NCBI RefSeq assembly: GCF_014384905.1
Contig: NZ_JACRSV010000002.1
Span: forward strand, 248,001 to 312,000
Length of the DNA stretch: 64,000 nucleotides
Origin: Fumia xinanensis
GTDB lineage: Bacteria > Bacillota > Clostridia > Oscillospirales > Ruminococcaceae
Reading direction: 5' to 3'
Part shown: positions 15,428-23,501 of the stretch, in pieces
How the letters are laid out: every line of letters begins with the position of its first letter
How positions within the stretch are numbered: the first letter of the stretch is position 1
Made by a program: the position numbers and the translations under genes
The notes under the pieces: generated by a model
The model's database searches: none
What the model saw: only the letters and a program-made list of their open reading frames with translations
Told to the model about the DNA's origin: nothing

Positions 15428-16678
15428 GTGCCGACGAAAAAAGGAAAGCAAAAACCGACCAAAAAACCTGCCGCCGGCAGTAAAAAACCAGTGTCGGATT
15501 CCAAAACGATTCCTTTTTCCGATCCCTTTTACGACAATTACACACCCCGGAGCTCGGGGGGGACCCCTTCTTCCTATAGAAGTCCCTCTCCTCAGCGCCG
15601 GGGCGATATGCTGTCCGGGCCACCCCGCCCGATTCCTCAGAATGGGAAGAGAAAGAAGGCAAAAACCTCTTCCTCTCGAAAACCTGCTAAAAACGCCGCC
15701 GCTGCGCAGCAAAAACGCCAGCAGCAGCTCAGACAGGAACAGATTGCCAAAACACAGCGCCGTCGCAGGAAAAAAAAGAAGCGAAATTACACACTTTACT
15801 ATATCATTTTAGCTGTGTTCCTCATTGTGGCGGGAGTGACGCTGTCACTGACGGTATTTTTCAACATCGAGGACATCCAGGTGACAGGAAGCAGTATCTA
15901 CACCCTATCCGATTTGGACGGCGTGTTGGAGGCCAAGCCGGGTGACAACCTGCTGCGCCTTAATACAAAGTCTCTGAGCGAAACCGTGCTCCAAAACCTC
16001 AAAAAAGCGGACAAGGTAGATGTGAAGAGGGTCTTCCCCACGACGCTGCTCGTTGAAATTGAAGACGGAGTTCCTCAAACCCAATTGTACTATGAAAGCA
16101 GGTACTACACTTTGAGCCAGCGGGGCAGGGTACTGGACATCGCCGACGAAAGCGTCCCCAACGTGCCCGCCGTCATCGGTCCCAAACCGGAAGGCGCGCA
16201 AATCGGCTCCTATATCGACCTAGTTCTTGAAAATGAGGAAAAAGACTGGCTGAAAATTTTGTTCAAGGAACTGGAGAAAAGCGGCCTAAACGATATTTCT
16301 GTAGTTGATATTTCCAGCACCATTTCTCTGAAACTCTACTACCAAAACCGCATCGAGATAAAGCTGGGCTCCTTCTCGGAGCTGGACACCAAGCTCGCCA
16401 TGGTGAAGGCGGTGTTCGACAGCGGAGATATCGGTATCGAGGAAAGCGGCACCATCGACATCAGCGACCCTGACAAAATGTACGTGGACAGCGATGCTAA
16501 ACTGGATCTGACTGGTATCTCTACCGAGGGATGGACATGGAAAGATCCTTCTCCCTATGATGCAAGCCTAGAAGACGGCACTTCTTCAGGGGAAACAGGG
16601 AGTGAAGGACAGCCTTCTCCAGACGAATCTTCTGCCTCGCCTGAGGGCAAAACTCCGCCAGAGGAAACTTCTTCCTAA
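15428..16678 (+). CDS. divIB: Cell division protein DivIB/FtsQ
   Basis: Bitopic septum protein of about 416 residues. A long basic Lys/Arg/Pro/Gln-rich cytoplasmic region (about 1-120) precedes a single membrane segment (about 124-144), a POTRA domain (FNIEDIQVTGSSIYTLSDL) and the FtsQ/DivIB beta domain. The C-terminal 45 residues are acidic and Ser/Pro/Glu-rich, probably disordered. GTG 15428 is preferred because AAAGGA ends 10 bases upstream; GTG 15419 lies too close to it. Position between murA and ftsZ matches clostridial dcw clusters. Forms a complex with FtsL and a DivIC-like protein. Confidence 0.88.
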   Translation: MPTKKGKQKPTKKPAAGSKKPVSDSKTIPFSDPFYDNYTPRSSGGTPSSYRSPSPQRRGDMLSGPPRPIPQNGKRKKAKTSSSRKPAKNAAAAQQKRQQQLRQEQIAKTQRRRRKKKKRNYTLYYIILAVFLIVAGVTLSLTVFFNIEDIQVTGSSIYTLSDLDGVLEAKPGDNLLRLNTKSLSETVLQNLKKADKVDVKRVFPTTLLVEIEDGVPQTQLYYESRYYTLSQRGRVLDIADESVPNVPAVIGPKPEGAQIGSYIDLVLENEEKDWLKILFKELEKSGLNDISVVDISSTISLKLYYQNRIEIKLGSFSELDTKLAMVKAVFDSGDIGIEESGTIDISDPDKMYVDSDAKLDLTGISTEGWTWKDPSPYDASLEDGTSSGETGSEGQPSPDESSASPEGKTPPEETSS

Positions 16679-16748
16679 AACCCAACGAAAATAAGGAATT
16701 TTCACCCTTATATTTACAAATAAATCGAAAATAAATGGTTATTTTCTC

Positions 16749-16777
16749 TTGAATTTTTAGGCCAAATCTGCTAGGAT
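16749..16777 (+). promoter_or_regulatory. Promoter of ftsZ
   Basis: TTGAAT (16749-16754), a 17-base spacer and TAGGAT (16772-16777), in the 183-base gap before ftsZ, allowing separate expression of ftsZ. Confidence 0.6.
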
Positions 16778-16861
16778 ATTACTATGGGCGTTTTGTATAC
16801 ACTCTAAAGAAAGAGATTACCGATGGGAGCAGCTGTTTCCACGCATTAGGAGGACAAGCAC

Positions 16862-17950
16862 GTGAAGTTTACATTGGAGAATGATACCGAGAGAAACACA
16901 GACATCAAAGTAGTCGGCGTCGGCGGCGCGGGCGGCAACGCTGTTAACCGCATGGTCGACGACGGCGTTAAAAACGTTGATTTTATTGCCATCAATACCG
17001 ACAAACAGGTTTTAGATACATCGAGAGCCGATTATAAGATTCAGATCGGCGAAAAGGTTTCCAGAGGCCAGGGCGCGGGCGGCGACCCTGAAAAGGGCGC
17101 CAAAGCTGCGGAGGAAAGCCGTGAGGAAATCGCCAACGCTTTAAAAGGCACCCAGATGATTTTCATCACCGCCGGTATGGGCGGCGGCACCGGTACGGGC
17201 GCAGCTCCCGTCGTTGCGGAAATCGCCAGGGAACAGGGCATCCTCACCATCGGCGTTGTGACAAAACCCTTCAGCTATGAGGGCAAACGCCGGATGATGT
17301 ACGCCGAACAGGGCATCGACACCCTCTCCAAAGTGGTGGACAGCCTGGTTGTCATCCCCAATGACCGCATCCGTCAGGTCATTGACACAAAAACCCCGAT
17401 GACCAACGCTTTCGAAGCGGTGGACAGCGTACTCAAACAGAGCATCCAGAGTATTTCCGACCTGATCAACGTATCCGGTTTCGTAAACCTGGACTTTGCG
17501 GATTTGTGCTCTGTTATGAAGGACGCCGGTATGGCCCACATGGGCGTCGGCTACGCCTCCGGCAAGGACAAGGCCGAAACCGCCGCCACTATGGCGATTT
17601 CCAGCCCCCTGCTCGAGACTTCCATCACCAGCGCCAAAGCTGTCATTATCAATGTCTGCGCTTCCCCCGACTTGCTGTTTGACGACGCAGAATACGTCTC
17701 CACTATGATCGAGAAGGCCGTTCATCCCAATGCGGCCATCTTCTGGGGCCTCATTTTCGACGAGACCATGACCGACGAAATCAAGGTCACCGTTATCGCC
17801 ACCGGTTTCGATGAAGCCTATCAGGGCAAGGATTTGCTGGATAACGGCAAAAAGGGCGGCTCTGAGCCGGAATCTTCCGACGCTCCTGCCAAAAACTTTG
17901 ATGCCGACTTCGGTTTCGAGGAAATCATGAATATTTTTAACACCAAATAA
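16862..17950 (+). CDS. ftsZ: Cell division protein FtsZ
   Basis: Tubulin-like GTPase that forms the cytokinetic ring. The 362-residue protein contains VGVGGAGGNAVNRM, the GTP signature GGGTGTG (107-113), the T4-T5 region, and the synergy-loop residues of the C-terminal domain. GTG start with AGGAGG about 8 bases upstream. The linker after the globular domain is short, and the C-terminal tail (FGFEEIMNIFNTK) does not match the usual D-I-P-x-F-L-R type peptide that binds FtsA/SepF. ftsA is not nearby. A hairpin terminator follows. Confidence 0.97.
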   Translation: MKFTLENDTERNTDIKVVGVGGAGGNAVNRMVDDGVKNVDFIAINTDKQVLDTSRADYKIQIGEKVSRGQGAGGDPEKGAKAAEESREEIANALKGTQMIFITAGMGGGTGTGAAPVVAEIAREQGILTIGVVTKPFSYEGKRRMMYAEQGIDTLSKVVDSLVVIPNDRIRQVIDTKTPMTNAFEAVDSVLKQSIQSISDLINVSGFVNLDFADLCSVMKDAGMAHMGVGYASGKDKAETAATMAISSPLLETSITSAKAVIINVCASPDLLFDDAEYVSTMIEKAVHPNAAIFWGLIFDETMTDEIKVTVIATGFDEAYQGKDLLDNGKKGGSEPESSDAPAKNFDADFGFEEIMNIFNTK

Positions 17951-17966
17951 AATACTGTTAATACCC

Positions 17967-18004
17967 ATATCCTTCCTTGTTCTCATGCGAGGGAGGATAT
18001 TTTG
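17967..18004 (+). terminator. Terminator after ftsZ
   Basis: 10-bp stem ATATCCTTCC / GGGAGGATAT with one G-T pair, followed by TTTTG; closes the division cluster. Confidence 0.75.
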
Positions 18005-18040
18005 ATGTAGCAGGGAATTTGAGAAAAGGGGTTTATCAAT

Positions 18041-19927
18041 TTGTGCGGATTTGTAGGAATGTTCAATAAAGACCCGAAGGACAATAATGAGACGTTGCTC
18101 CAGGAGATGTCAAAAACCATTCGTCACCGGGGCCCGGACGACAGCCAGTATATCGTCAAGGACGGCTTCTGTGTGGCGTTTCGACGGCTCTCCATTATCG
18201 ACCTGGATAACGGGGCCCAGCCCTATACCTCTCCCGACGGCCGGTTTACCGCCGTTTTCAACGGGGAGATCTATAACTACCGGGATTTAAGGCAACCGCT
18301 CATCGACGAGGGGCAGACCTTCGCCACCAACTCGGAAATCGAAGTCCTCGTGGCCCTCTACCGCAAATACGGCGACGAGTTTATCACCATGCTGAGAGGC
18401 ATGTACGCCATCCTCATCTACGACAGTGAGGAGAAAACCGTTTTCGCCGGCCGCGACCCCTTTGGCATCAAACCGCTGTATTACCGGGTGACCGACAGCG
18501 GCGTCATGTTCGCTTCCGAGATGAAGGCCTTCCTTTTCGACGAAACCATGGGCGGCTTCAAGGTGGATGAAAGCCTGTTGCAGCACTATTTTACCTTCCA
18601 GTACGTGCCGGAGCCAAAAACCATCACCCCGCAGATTTCGGTCTTAGAGGCATCCCATTACATGAAGGCGGACGCAGAAGGCAAAGTGGACATCAAACGG
18701 TATCTCGACCTGAAGTTTCAGACCCCTTCTGAGGAAAGCTTTGAGGAAAAGGCCAAAAAGCTCCGCAAAGTCCTCACCGAGTCGGTGGAATACCACATGA
18801 TCAGCGACGTGGAGGTGGGCACCTTCCTGTCAAGCGGCATCGACTCCGCCATCATCACCGCCATTTCCAGTCAGTTAAACCCCGGCATCAAGGCGCTGAC
18901 CGTCGGGTTCGACGTGGCGTCCTACAGCGAAATCGACGACGCTCACGAGATCGCCAAGCACTTAAACGTCGATCACATCGTCTTGAAAGGCAACGTGGAG
19001 CAGTTCAAAAACGCTTTCGAAAAGGTGGTGTGGCACCTGGATTCCCCGGTGGCCGACCCGTCCACCGTGGCGATTTACATGATCGCCGAGGAGGCTTCCA
19101 AACACGTCAAGGTCATGCTGTCCGGCGAGGGCTCCGACGAGCTGTTCGCGGGCTACAAGACCTATCGGGATTCCCTGCTGGCCGGCCGGTTCCAAAACGC
19201 GCCTTCCTGTGTTAAGGGCGTCTGCCGCGGGCTTTCCAAGATCATCCCCGACGGCGTGAAAGGCAAGAGTTTCCTCATGCGCGCCGGCGTCCCACTGGAG
19301 GAGCGGTATGTGGGCAACGCCTTCCTCTTCGACGAAAAGGGCAAAAAGCCCTTCCTCAAAACCTATAATCCCAACCAGTCCTTCACCGAACTGACCCGGG
19401 ACGTTTACGCCAAGGTCGCCGACCGGGACCCGCTGATTAAGATGCAGTACGTGGACATCAACACCTGGCTCAAAGGGGATATCCTCGTCAAGGGAGACCG
19501 GCTGAGCATGGCCCATTCGCTGGAGGTGCGGGTGCCTTTCCTCGATAAGGAAGTGTTCCAGTTCGTCTCCACCCTGAAAAACGAGGACAAACTCTCCCAC
19601 GGGACGACAAAATACATTCTCCGCTACGCTTTCCAGGATTACGTGGACCCGGCCACCTTTATGCGGCCCAAGCTGGGGTATCCGGTTCCGGTGCGCATCT
19701 GGCTGAGAAACGAACTCTACGAGTGGGCGAGAGATATCATCAATGGCTCTAAGGCCGACCAGTACATCGACAAGGCGGCGGCGCTGAAACTGCTCGAAGA
19801 CCACCGCACCGAAAAAGCGGACAACTACCGCAAACTCTGGTCAATTCTCGTATTTATCACCTGGTACAACATGTATATCGCCGATGCGGACAACACCCGC
19901 AGGCGGATTCTCGACGGGGAATTATAA
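18041..19927 (+). CDS. asnB: Asparagine synthase (glutamine-hydrolysing), AsnB type
   Basis: Makes asparagine from aspartate, glutamine and ATP. The start is TTG (18041) with AAAAGGGG 9 bases upstream; removal of Met exposes the catalytic Cys of CGFVGMFN. The N-terminal class II amidotransferase domain includes RLSIIDLDNGAQPY and FNGEIYNY; the synthetase domain has the PP-loop LSSGIDSAIITA, SGEGSDELFAGY and LEVRVPFLDKEV. At 628 residues it is a normal long-form AsnB. In Firmicutes some AsnB-like enzymes amidate peptidoglycan diaminopimelate; the location next to the dcw cluster makes that possible, but sequence alone does not show it. Confidence 0.93.
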   Translation: MCGFVGMFNKDPKDNNETLLQEMSKTIRHRGPDDSQYIVKDGFCVAFRRLSIIDLDNGAQPYTSPDGRFTAVFNGEIYNYRDLRQPLIDEGQTFATNSEIEVLVALYRKYGDEFITMLRGMYAILIYDSEEKTVFAGRDPFGIKPLYYRVTDSGVMFASEMKAFLFDETMGGFKVDESLLQHYFTFQYVPEPKTITPQISVLEASHYMKADAEGKVDIKRYLDLKFQTPSEESFEEKAKKLRKVLTESVEYHMISDVEVGTFLSSGIDSAIITAISSQLNPGIKALTVGFDVASYSEIDDAHEIAKHLNVDHIVLKGNVEQFKNAFEKVVWHLDSPVADPSTVAIYMIAEEASKHVKVMLSGEGSDELFAGYKTYRDSLLAGRFQNAPSCVKGVCRGLSKIIPDGVKGKSFLMRAGVPLEERYVGNAFLFDEKGKKPFLKTYNPNQSFTELTRDVYAKVADRDPLIKMQYVDINTWLKGDILVKGDRLSMAHSLEVRVPFLDKEVFQFVSTLKNEDKLSHGTTKYILRYAFQDYVDPATFMRPKLGYPVPVRIWLRNELYEWARDIINGSKADQYIDKAAALKLLEDHRTEKADNYRKLWSILVFITWYNMYIADADNTRRRILDGEL

Positions 19928-19952
19928 TAGGCGCCGCGGCGCTATCTGATAA

Positions 19953-19994
19953 ACAGGCAGGCTGGCGGAACAAAGCCCAGCCTGCCTGTTTTTT
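19953..19994 (+). terminator. Terminator after asnB
   Basis: Perfect 13-bp stem ACAGGCAGGCTGG / CCAGCCTGCCTGT with an 11-base loop and a T run; strong. Confidence 0.92.
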
Positions 19995-20019
19995 AGGCTG
20001 ACAGATAGGAGGGAAACCG

Positions 20020-20400
20020 ATGAATTTGCAGAAAATCCATCACGTGGCGATTATTGCCTCGGATTACCAAAAGTCCCGGGAATTTTATGTGGAAACCCTG
20101 GGTTTTGAGGTGATTCGGGAAAACTACCGCCCCGCCCGCAACGATTACAAGCTGGACCTCAAACTGGGCGATTGCGAGCTGGAACTCTTCGGCATTTCCG
20201 GAAGCCCCAAGCGTTTGAGCTACCCCGAAGCCTGCGGGCTGCGCCACCTGGCCTTTCAGGTGGACGACATCGAGGAAACGGTGAGGGAACTGGAAGCAAA
20301 GGGCGTTTCCTGCGAACCCATCCGGGTGGACGAGTTCACCGGCAAGCGGATGACTTTCTTTTTCGATCCGGACAAGCTTCCTTTGGAGCTGCATGAATAG
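20020..20400 (+). CDS. VOC (glyoxalase/bleomycin resistance) family protein, YaeR-like
   Basis: A 126-residue single-domain vicinal-oxygen-chelate protein. It starts IHHVAIIASDYQKSREFYVETLGF and ends FFFDPDKLPLELHE, the pattern of the YaeR/GloA2 group. Candidate metal ligands are the His of HHVAI, the Glu in ELELF, the His of LRHLAF and the terminal Glu of LELHE. Substrate is unknown; a glyoxalase I-like lyase activity is possible. AGGAGGG precedes the ATG. It starts a probable three-gene run with the amidohydrolase and the fumarase-like gene. Confidence 0.85.
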   Translation: MNLQKIHHVAIIASDYQKSREFYVETLGFEVIRENYRPARNDYKLDLKLGDCELELFGISGSPKRLSYPEACGLRHLAFQVDDIEETVRELEAKGVSCEPIRVDEFTGKRMTFFFDPDKLPLELHE

Positions 20401-20426
20401 AAAACCCCTGATTTTGGAGGAAACCA

Positions 20427-21578
20427 ATGCTGATTATCAACGCAAACATCAAAACAATGGAACACGAGGACTTTGAAAACGGCTATATCGCCGTCTCTGA
20501 CGGGAAAATCCAGTCGGTAGGGCCCATGAGCGAAGCGCCCCCGGATGAGGACGTTTACGATGCCCAAGGCATGACCCTCTATCCCGGGTTTATCGACGCC
20601 CACTGCCATCTGGGCATGTGGGAGGACGGTCTGGGTTTTGAGGGGGACGACGGCAACGAGGAGACAGACCCTGTGACCCCTCAGCTTCGGGCCATCGACG
20701 CCATCAACCCCTTGGACAGGACCTTCCGGGAAGCGGTCGAGGGCGGCATCACCACCGTCCTCACCGGCCCCGGCAGCGCCAATCCCATCGGCGGGCAATG
20801 GGCGGCGATTAAGACCCGGGGCCGCCGTATCGACGATATGATCCTCAAGGAGCCGGTCGGCATGAAGTTCGCCCTGGGCGAGAACCCCAAAAGCGTCTAT
20901 AACGACAAAAACCAGGCCCCCAACACCCGCATGGCCACCGCCGCCCTCATCCGGGAGCAGCTGAAAAAAGCCCAGCGGTATCTGGAGGATTTGGAGCGGA
21001 TCGAAGAGGACGAGGATTGCGACGAGCCGGAATACGACATCAAGTGCGAGGCCCTGCTGCCGGTGCTTCGGAAGGAACAGAAGGCGTTTTTCCACGCCCA
21101 CCGGGCCGACGACATCTTCACCGCCGTCCGCATCGCCAAGGAGTTCGATCTGGATTTGGTCCTCTGTCACTGCACCGAGGGCCATCTCATCGCCGATCTG
21201 CTCAAAGAAGAAGGCTACGGCGTCATCGCCGGGCCGATTCTCGGCGACCGGTCCAAGCCGGAGCTGCGGAATCTGGAAAGGTCGGGCCTTGCGAAACTCT
21301 CGAGAGAGGGCATACAGGCCGGCCTCTGCACTGACCACCCCGAGACACCCATCCAGTACCTGCCCCTCTGCGCAGGTGTGGCGGTAGGGGCGGGCCTCGG
21401 ATACGGGGAAGCCCTCAAAGCCATCACCCTCTACCCCGCCCGCATCGTGGGCATCGACGACCGGGTAGGTTCCATCAAAGCGGGCAAGGACGCGGATTTC
21501 GTCCTCTACGAGGGCGACCCGTTGAGCCCATACTATCATCCCAAACAGGTATTTATAAACGGAGAGAAATGCCTGTGA
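20427..21578 (+). CDS. Metal-dependent amidohydrolase (imidazolonepropionase-like)
   Basis: A 383-residue TIM-barrel amidohydrolase. The metal-binding FIDAHCHLGMWE lies near residue 55, later histidines occur in FFHAHRADD and CHCTEGH, and the catalytic Asp in LCTDHPETP. The C-terminal composite domain ends GKDADFVLYEGDPL, as in imidazolonepropionase-like and dihydroorotase-like enzymes. Substrate cannot be told. GGAGG lies about 8 bases before ATG. The next gene starts 21 bases after its stop. Confidence 0.85.
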   Translation: MLIINANIKTMEHEDFENGYIAVSDGKIQSVGPMSEAPPDEDVYDAQGMTLYPGFIDAHCHLGMWEDGLGFEGDDGNEETDPVTPQLRAIDAINPLDRTFREAVEGGITTVLTGPGSANPIGGQWAAIKTRGRRIDDMILKEPVGMKFALGENPKSVYNDKNQAPNTRMATAALIREQLKKAQRYLEDLERIEEDEDCDEPEYDIKCEALLPVLRKEQKAFFHAHRADDIFTAVRIAKEFDLDLVLCHCTEGHLIADLLKEEGYGVIAGPILGDRSKPELRNLERSGLAKLSREGIQAGLCTDHPETPIQYLPLCAGVAVGAGLGYGEALKAITLYPARIVGIDDRVGSIKAGKDADFVLYEGDPLSPYYHPKQVFINGEKCL

Positions 21579-21598
21579 CCGAAAAGAGGTTTCCATTC

Positions 21599-22441
21599 AT
21601 GAGAACATTAGACGTATCGAACATCCGGGACGCTGTCCGGGATTTGTGTATCGGGGCGAATCTGCAACTGCCGGGCGACCTGTGCGGCCTCATCGAGAAA
21701 AGTACCCAAACTGAAACCGACCCACTGGGGAGGGAAGTTCTCTGCGACCTGTGCAAAAACCTTCAGGCGGCCAAGGAACTGAACGTCCCCATCTGCCAGG
21801 ACACCGGCATGGCAGTGGTATTTCTCGAAGTGGGGCAGGACGTCCACCTCACAGGCGGTGACTTGACCCAGGCGGTCAACGAGGGGGTGTCGAAAGGCTA
21901 TACCGAGGGGTATCTCCGCTGTTCGGTGGTGGCGGACCCTATCCGCAGAGGCAATACCGGCGACAACACCCCCGCCGTTATACATACCTCCATTGTGCCG
22001 GGGGAGCAGGTGAAAATCACCGTGGCTCCCAAAGGCTTTGGCAGCGAAAATATGTCGGCGGTCAAGATGATGACCCCGGCGGCGACTCGAGAAGACATCA
22101 TTGACGCTGTGGTGGATATTATTCGCACCGCCGGGGGAAATCCCTGCCCGCCCATGGTCATCGGGGTGGGAATCGGCGGGGATTTTGAGCTTTGCGCTTA
22201 CTTGGCCAAAAAAGCCCTCTGCCGTGAGGTGTCAAAGCGCAATGCCGATCCCTTTTATGCCCAGCTGGAAGCGGATATGCTGAAAGCCGTTAACGAAACC
22301 GGTATCGGCCCCCAGGGCTTCGGTGGAAAAACCACCGCGTTGGCCCTCAATATCGAGACCTATCCCACCCATATTGCGGGACTTCCCATTGCCGTCAACG
22401 TGGGCTGCCATGTGACCCGTCACCAAACGGTGATTTTGTAA
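21599..22441 (+). CDS. Class I fumarate hydratase/tartrate dehydratase alpha-type subunit
   Basis: A 280-residue homologue of the N-terminal domain/alpha subunit of iron-sulfur fumarases and L-tartrate dehydratase. Cysteines that would bind the [4Fe-4S] cluster are present in CQDTGMAVVF, GNPCPP and GCHVTRHQ near the C-terminus. ATG 21599 fits the family N-terminus (MRTLDVSNIRDAVRDLCI). The beta subunit, usually the next gene, is absent here, so the partner must be encoded elsewhere or lost. The enzyme would interconvert fumarate and malate (or act on a related hydroxy acid) in the cytoplasm under anaerobic conditions. Confidence 0.85.
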   Translation: MRTLDVSNIRDAVRDLCIGANLQLPGDLCGLIEKSTQTETDPLGREVLCDLCKNLQAAKELNVPICQDTGMAVVFLEVGQDVHLTGGDLTQAVNEGVSKGYTEGYLRCSVVADPIRRGNTGDNTPAVIHTSIVPGEQVKITVAPKGFGSENMSAVKMMTPAATREDIIDAVVDIIRTAGGNPCPPMVIGVGIGGDFELCAYLAKKALCREVSKRNADPFYAQLEADMLKAVNETGIGPQGFGGKTTALALNIETYPTHIAGLPIAVNVGCHVTRHQTVIL

Positions 22442-22522
22442 CAGAATTTGAAAGTTGTGTCTTTTTTATGGTATATTTCTAAAAAAACAAAAAAATACTG
22501 GAATTTTTTGTACAGTTATGTT

Positions 22523-22818
22523 ATAATACTCTCATAAGAAAGGAGCAAATTCGCTTTCACAATGTCAAACTTTTCAAAGTGGAAGAAATGTGAGTATTAC
22601 GCCGTAAAATTTATATATGTAACGCTTTTGTTGCGGCTCACGCCACGGATTGAAGCATTACCTGCAAATTTTATGGCATAATATAACCATAGCAAACAGC
22701 TGATGCCGTCCGCGCCAAAAGCGGGTTTGGATCGGCAAGGCGGGATGCAAATTCCGCGGTGTTTGCTTGGAAAGAAATCCCCATCAGAAGAATTTCTTTC
22801 GATGGGAAAACAGGAGGC
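22523..22818 (+). promoter_or_regulatory. TATAAT element and long structured leader RNA upstream of hpf
   Basis: A -10 TATAAT at 22523-22528 without a clear -35 precedes about 285 bases without a convincing gene. Bases 22691-22767 form a junction closed by AGCAAACA/TGTTTGCT. Inside are a hairpin with TGCCG/CGGCA and CCGC/GCGG and a hairpin GCGGGAT/ATTCCGC capped by a GCAA (GNRA) tetraloop. Next to the ribosome site, GAAAGAAAT/ATTTCTTTC (22770-22778 with 22792-22800) and CCCATC/GATGGG (22780-22785 with 22801-22806) interleave and exclude each other. A structured RNA family (raiA motif) is known upstream of hpf/raiA genes in Clostridia; membership here is not verified. Confidence 0.6.
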
Positions 22819-22824
22819 ATGACT

Positions 22825-23340
22825 ATGAACACGGCATTTGTTGCGAGAAAGATCACCTTGAACGATTCTTTTAAAGAAAGAGCTGAGGCAAAACTCAAAA
22901 AACTGGATCGGTTTTTTGACGACGCAAAAGCACAGGTCACTGTTTCCGCGCAGAAAGAGTTGGCGACGGTAGAACTCACCGTCTGGGCCAACAGTATGGT
23001 TTTCCGGGCTGAGAAGTCAAATGAAAGCAAGCTGGACGCTTTGGATGAGGCCATCGATACCTTGATCCGCCGCATCCGCAAGAACAAAACAAAGCTCCAG
23101 AAAAAGGTAAAAACCTCCGGCTTTGAACCCATTGCTGAGGAGATCCACGACGAAACAGAGTACGATGTTATCCGCACTAAGGAAGTTGCCCTGCGGCCGA
23201 TGACCGAAGATGAGGCGATTCTCCAGATGAACATGCTGGGCCACAACTTCTTTGTCTTCTTAAACGGCGTGAGCGGAGACATCAACGTGGTATACCGCAG
23301 AAAAACAGCTGGTTACGGACTGATTATTCCCGAAAAGTAG
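22825..23340 (+). CDS. hpf: Long-form ribosome hibernation promoting factor HPF (RaiA family)
   Basis: Binds 30S subunits and, through its C-terminal domain, dimerises ribosomes to 100S particles in stationary phase. The 171-residue protein has an N-terminal ribosome-binding domain (ITLNDSFKERAEAKLKKLDR and acidic/basic helices) and the conserved C-terminal domain (VIRTKEVALRPMTEDEAILQMNMLGHNFFVFLN). ATG 22825 is chosen since AGGAGG at 22812-22817 is 7 bases upstream; ATG 22819 is too close. Preceded by an unusually long structured leader. Confidence 0.95.
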   Translation: MNTAFVARKITLNDSFKERAEAKLKKLDRFFDDAKAQVTVSAQKELATVELTVWANSMVFRAEKSNESKLDALDEAIDTLIRRIRKNKTKLQKKVKTSGFEPIAEEIHDETEYDVIRTKEVALRPMTEDEAILQMNMLGHNFFVFLNGVSGDINVVYRRKTAGYGLIIPEK

Positions 23341-23343
23341 AGC

Positions 23344-23372
23344 TTTTCATCGGACTGATTTCATGGTACAAT
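23344..23372 (+). promoter_or_regulatory. Putative promoter of a short transcript
   Basis: TTTTCA (23344-23349), a 17-base spacer and TACAAT (23367-23372), immediately after hpf. The downstream sequence runs only about 80 bases to a strong terminator. Confidence 0.45.
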
Positions 23373-23379
23373 AGTGGTA

Positions 23380-23462
23380 CTATGAGAAGTCTGTTAAAAT
23401 CTTGCGAGGGAAAGTTCCTGGTATAGAGAGCAAAAGGCGGACAGGTTGTCCGCCTTTTTTGA
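23380..23462 (+). ncRNA. Candidate small RNA or attenuated leader ending in a strong terminator
   Basis: The segment lies between a plausible promoter and a perfect terminator hairpin (AGGCGGACA / TGTCCGCCT, 23435-23443 and 23447-23455, then TTTTTT). No open frame with a ribosome site lies in it. The terminator may simply end hpf transcription, so a separate RNA is speculative. Confidence 0.35.
23435..23460 (+). terminator. Terminator between hpf and the THUMP methyltransferase gene
   Basis: Perfect 9-bp G+C-rich stem, 3-base loop, six T. Confidence 0.9.
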
Positions 23463-23501
23463 TGGACGTTTTCAAATTCCGCAAAGGATGGTTTCAAACA
23501 G

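Noticed and set aside
17141..17986. 281-codon minus-strand frame opposite ftsZ
   Set aside because: Shadow of ftsZ; no recognisable domain.
18962..19804. 280-codon minus-strand frame opposite asnB
   Set aside because: Antisense to conserved AsnB motifs; amino acid composition is that of a shadow frame.
20256..21596. 446-codon open frame on the minus strand opposite the amidohydrolase
   Set aside because: Antisense shadow of a well-supported gene in G+C-rich codons; no protein-like motifs and no ribosome site.
22562..22681. 39-codon plus-strand frame in the hpf leader
   Set aside because: The only ribosome-like AGGAG is 16 bases from the ATG, and the frame lies inside the structured leader; kept as non-coding.
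22770..22806. Classical H-type pseudoknot at the hpf ribosome site
   Set aside because: The two stems interleave, but there are no bases between the second strands, so a 9-bp stem could not be spanned; alternative hairpins are more likely.
23400..23432. preQ1-like riboswitch before the methyltransferase gene
   Set aside because: A short GAGGG...CCT pattern is present, but the conserved A-rich tail and pairing are not.
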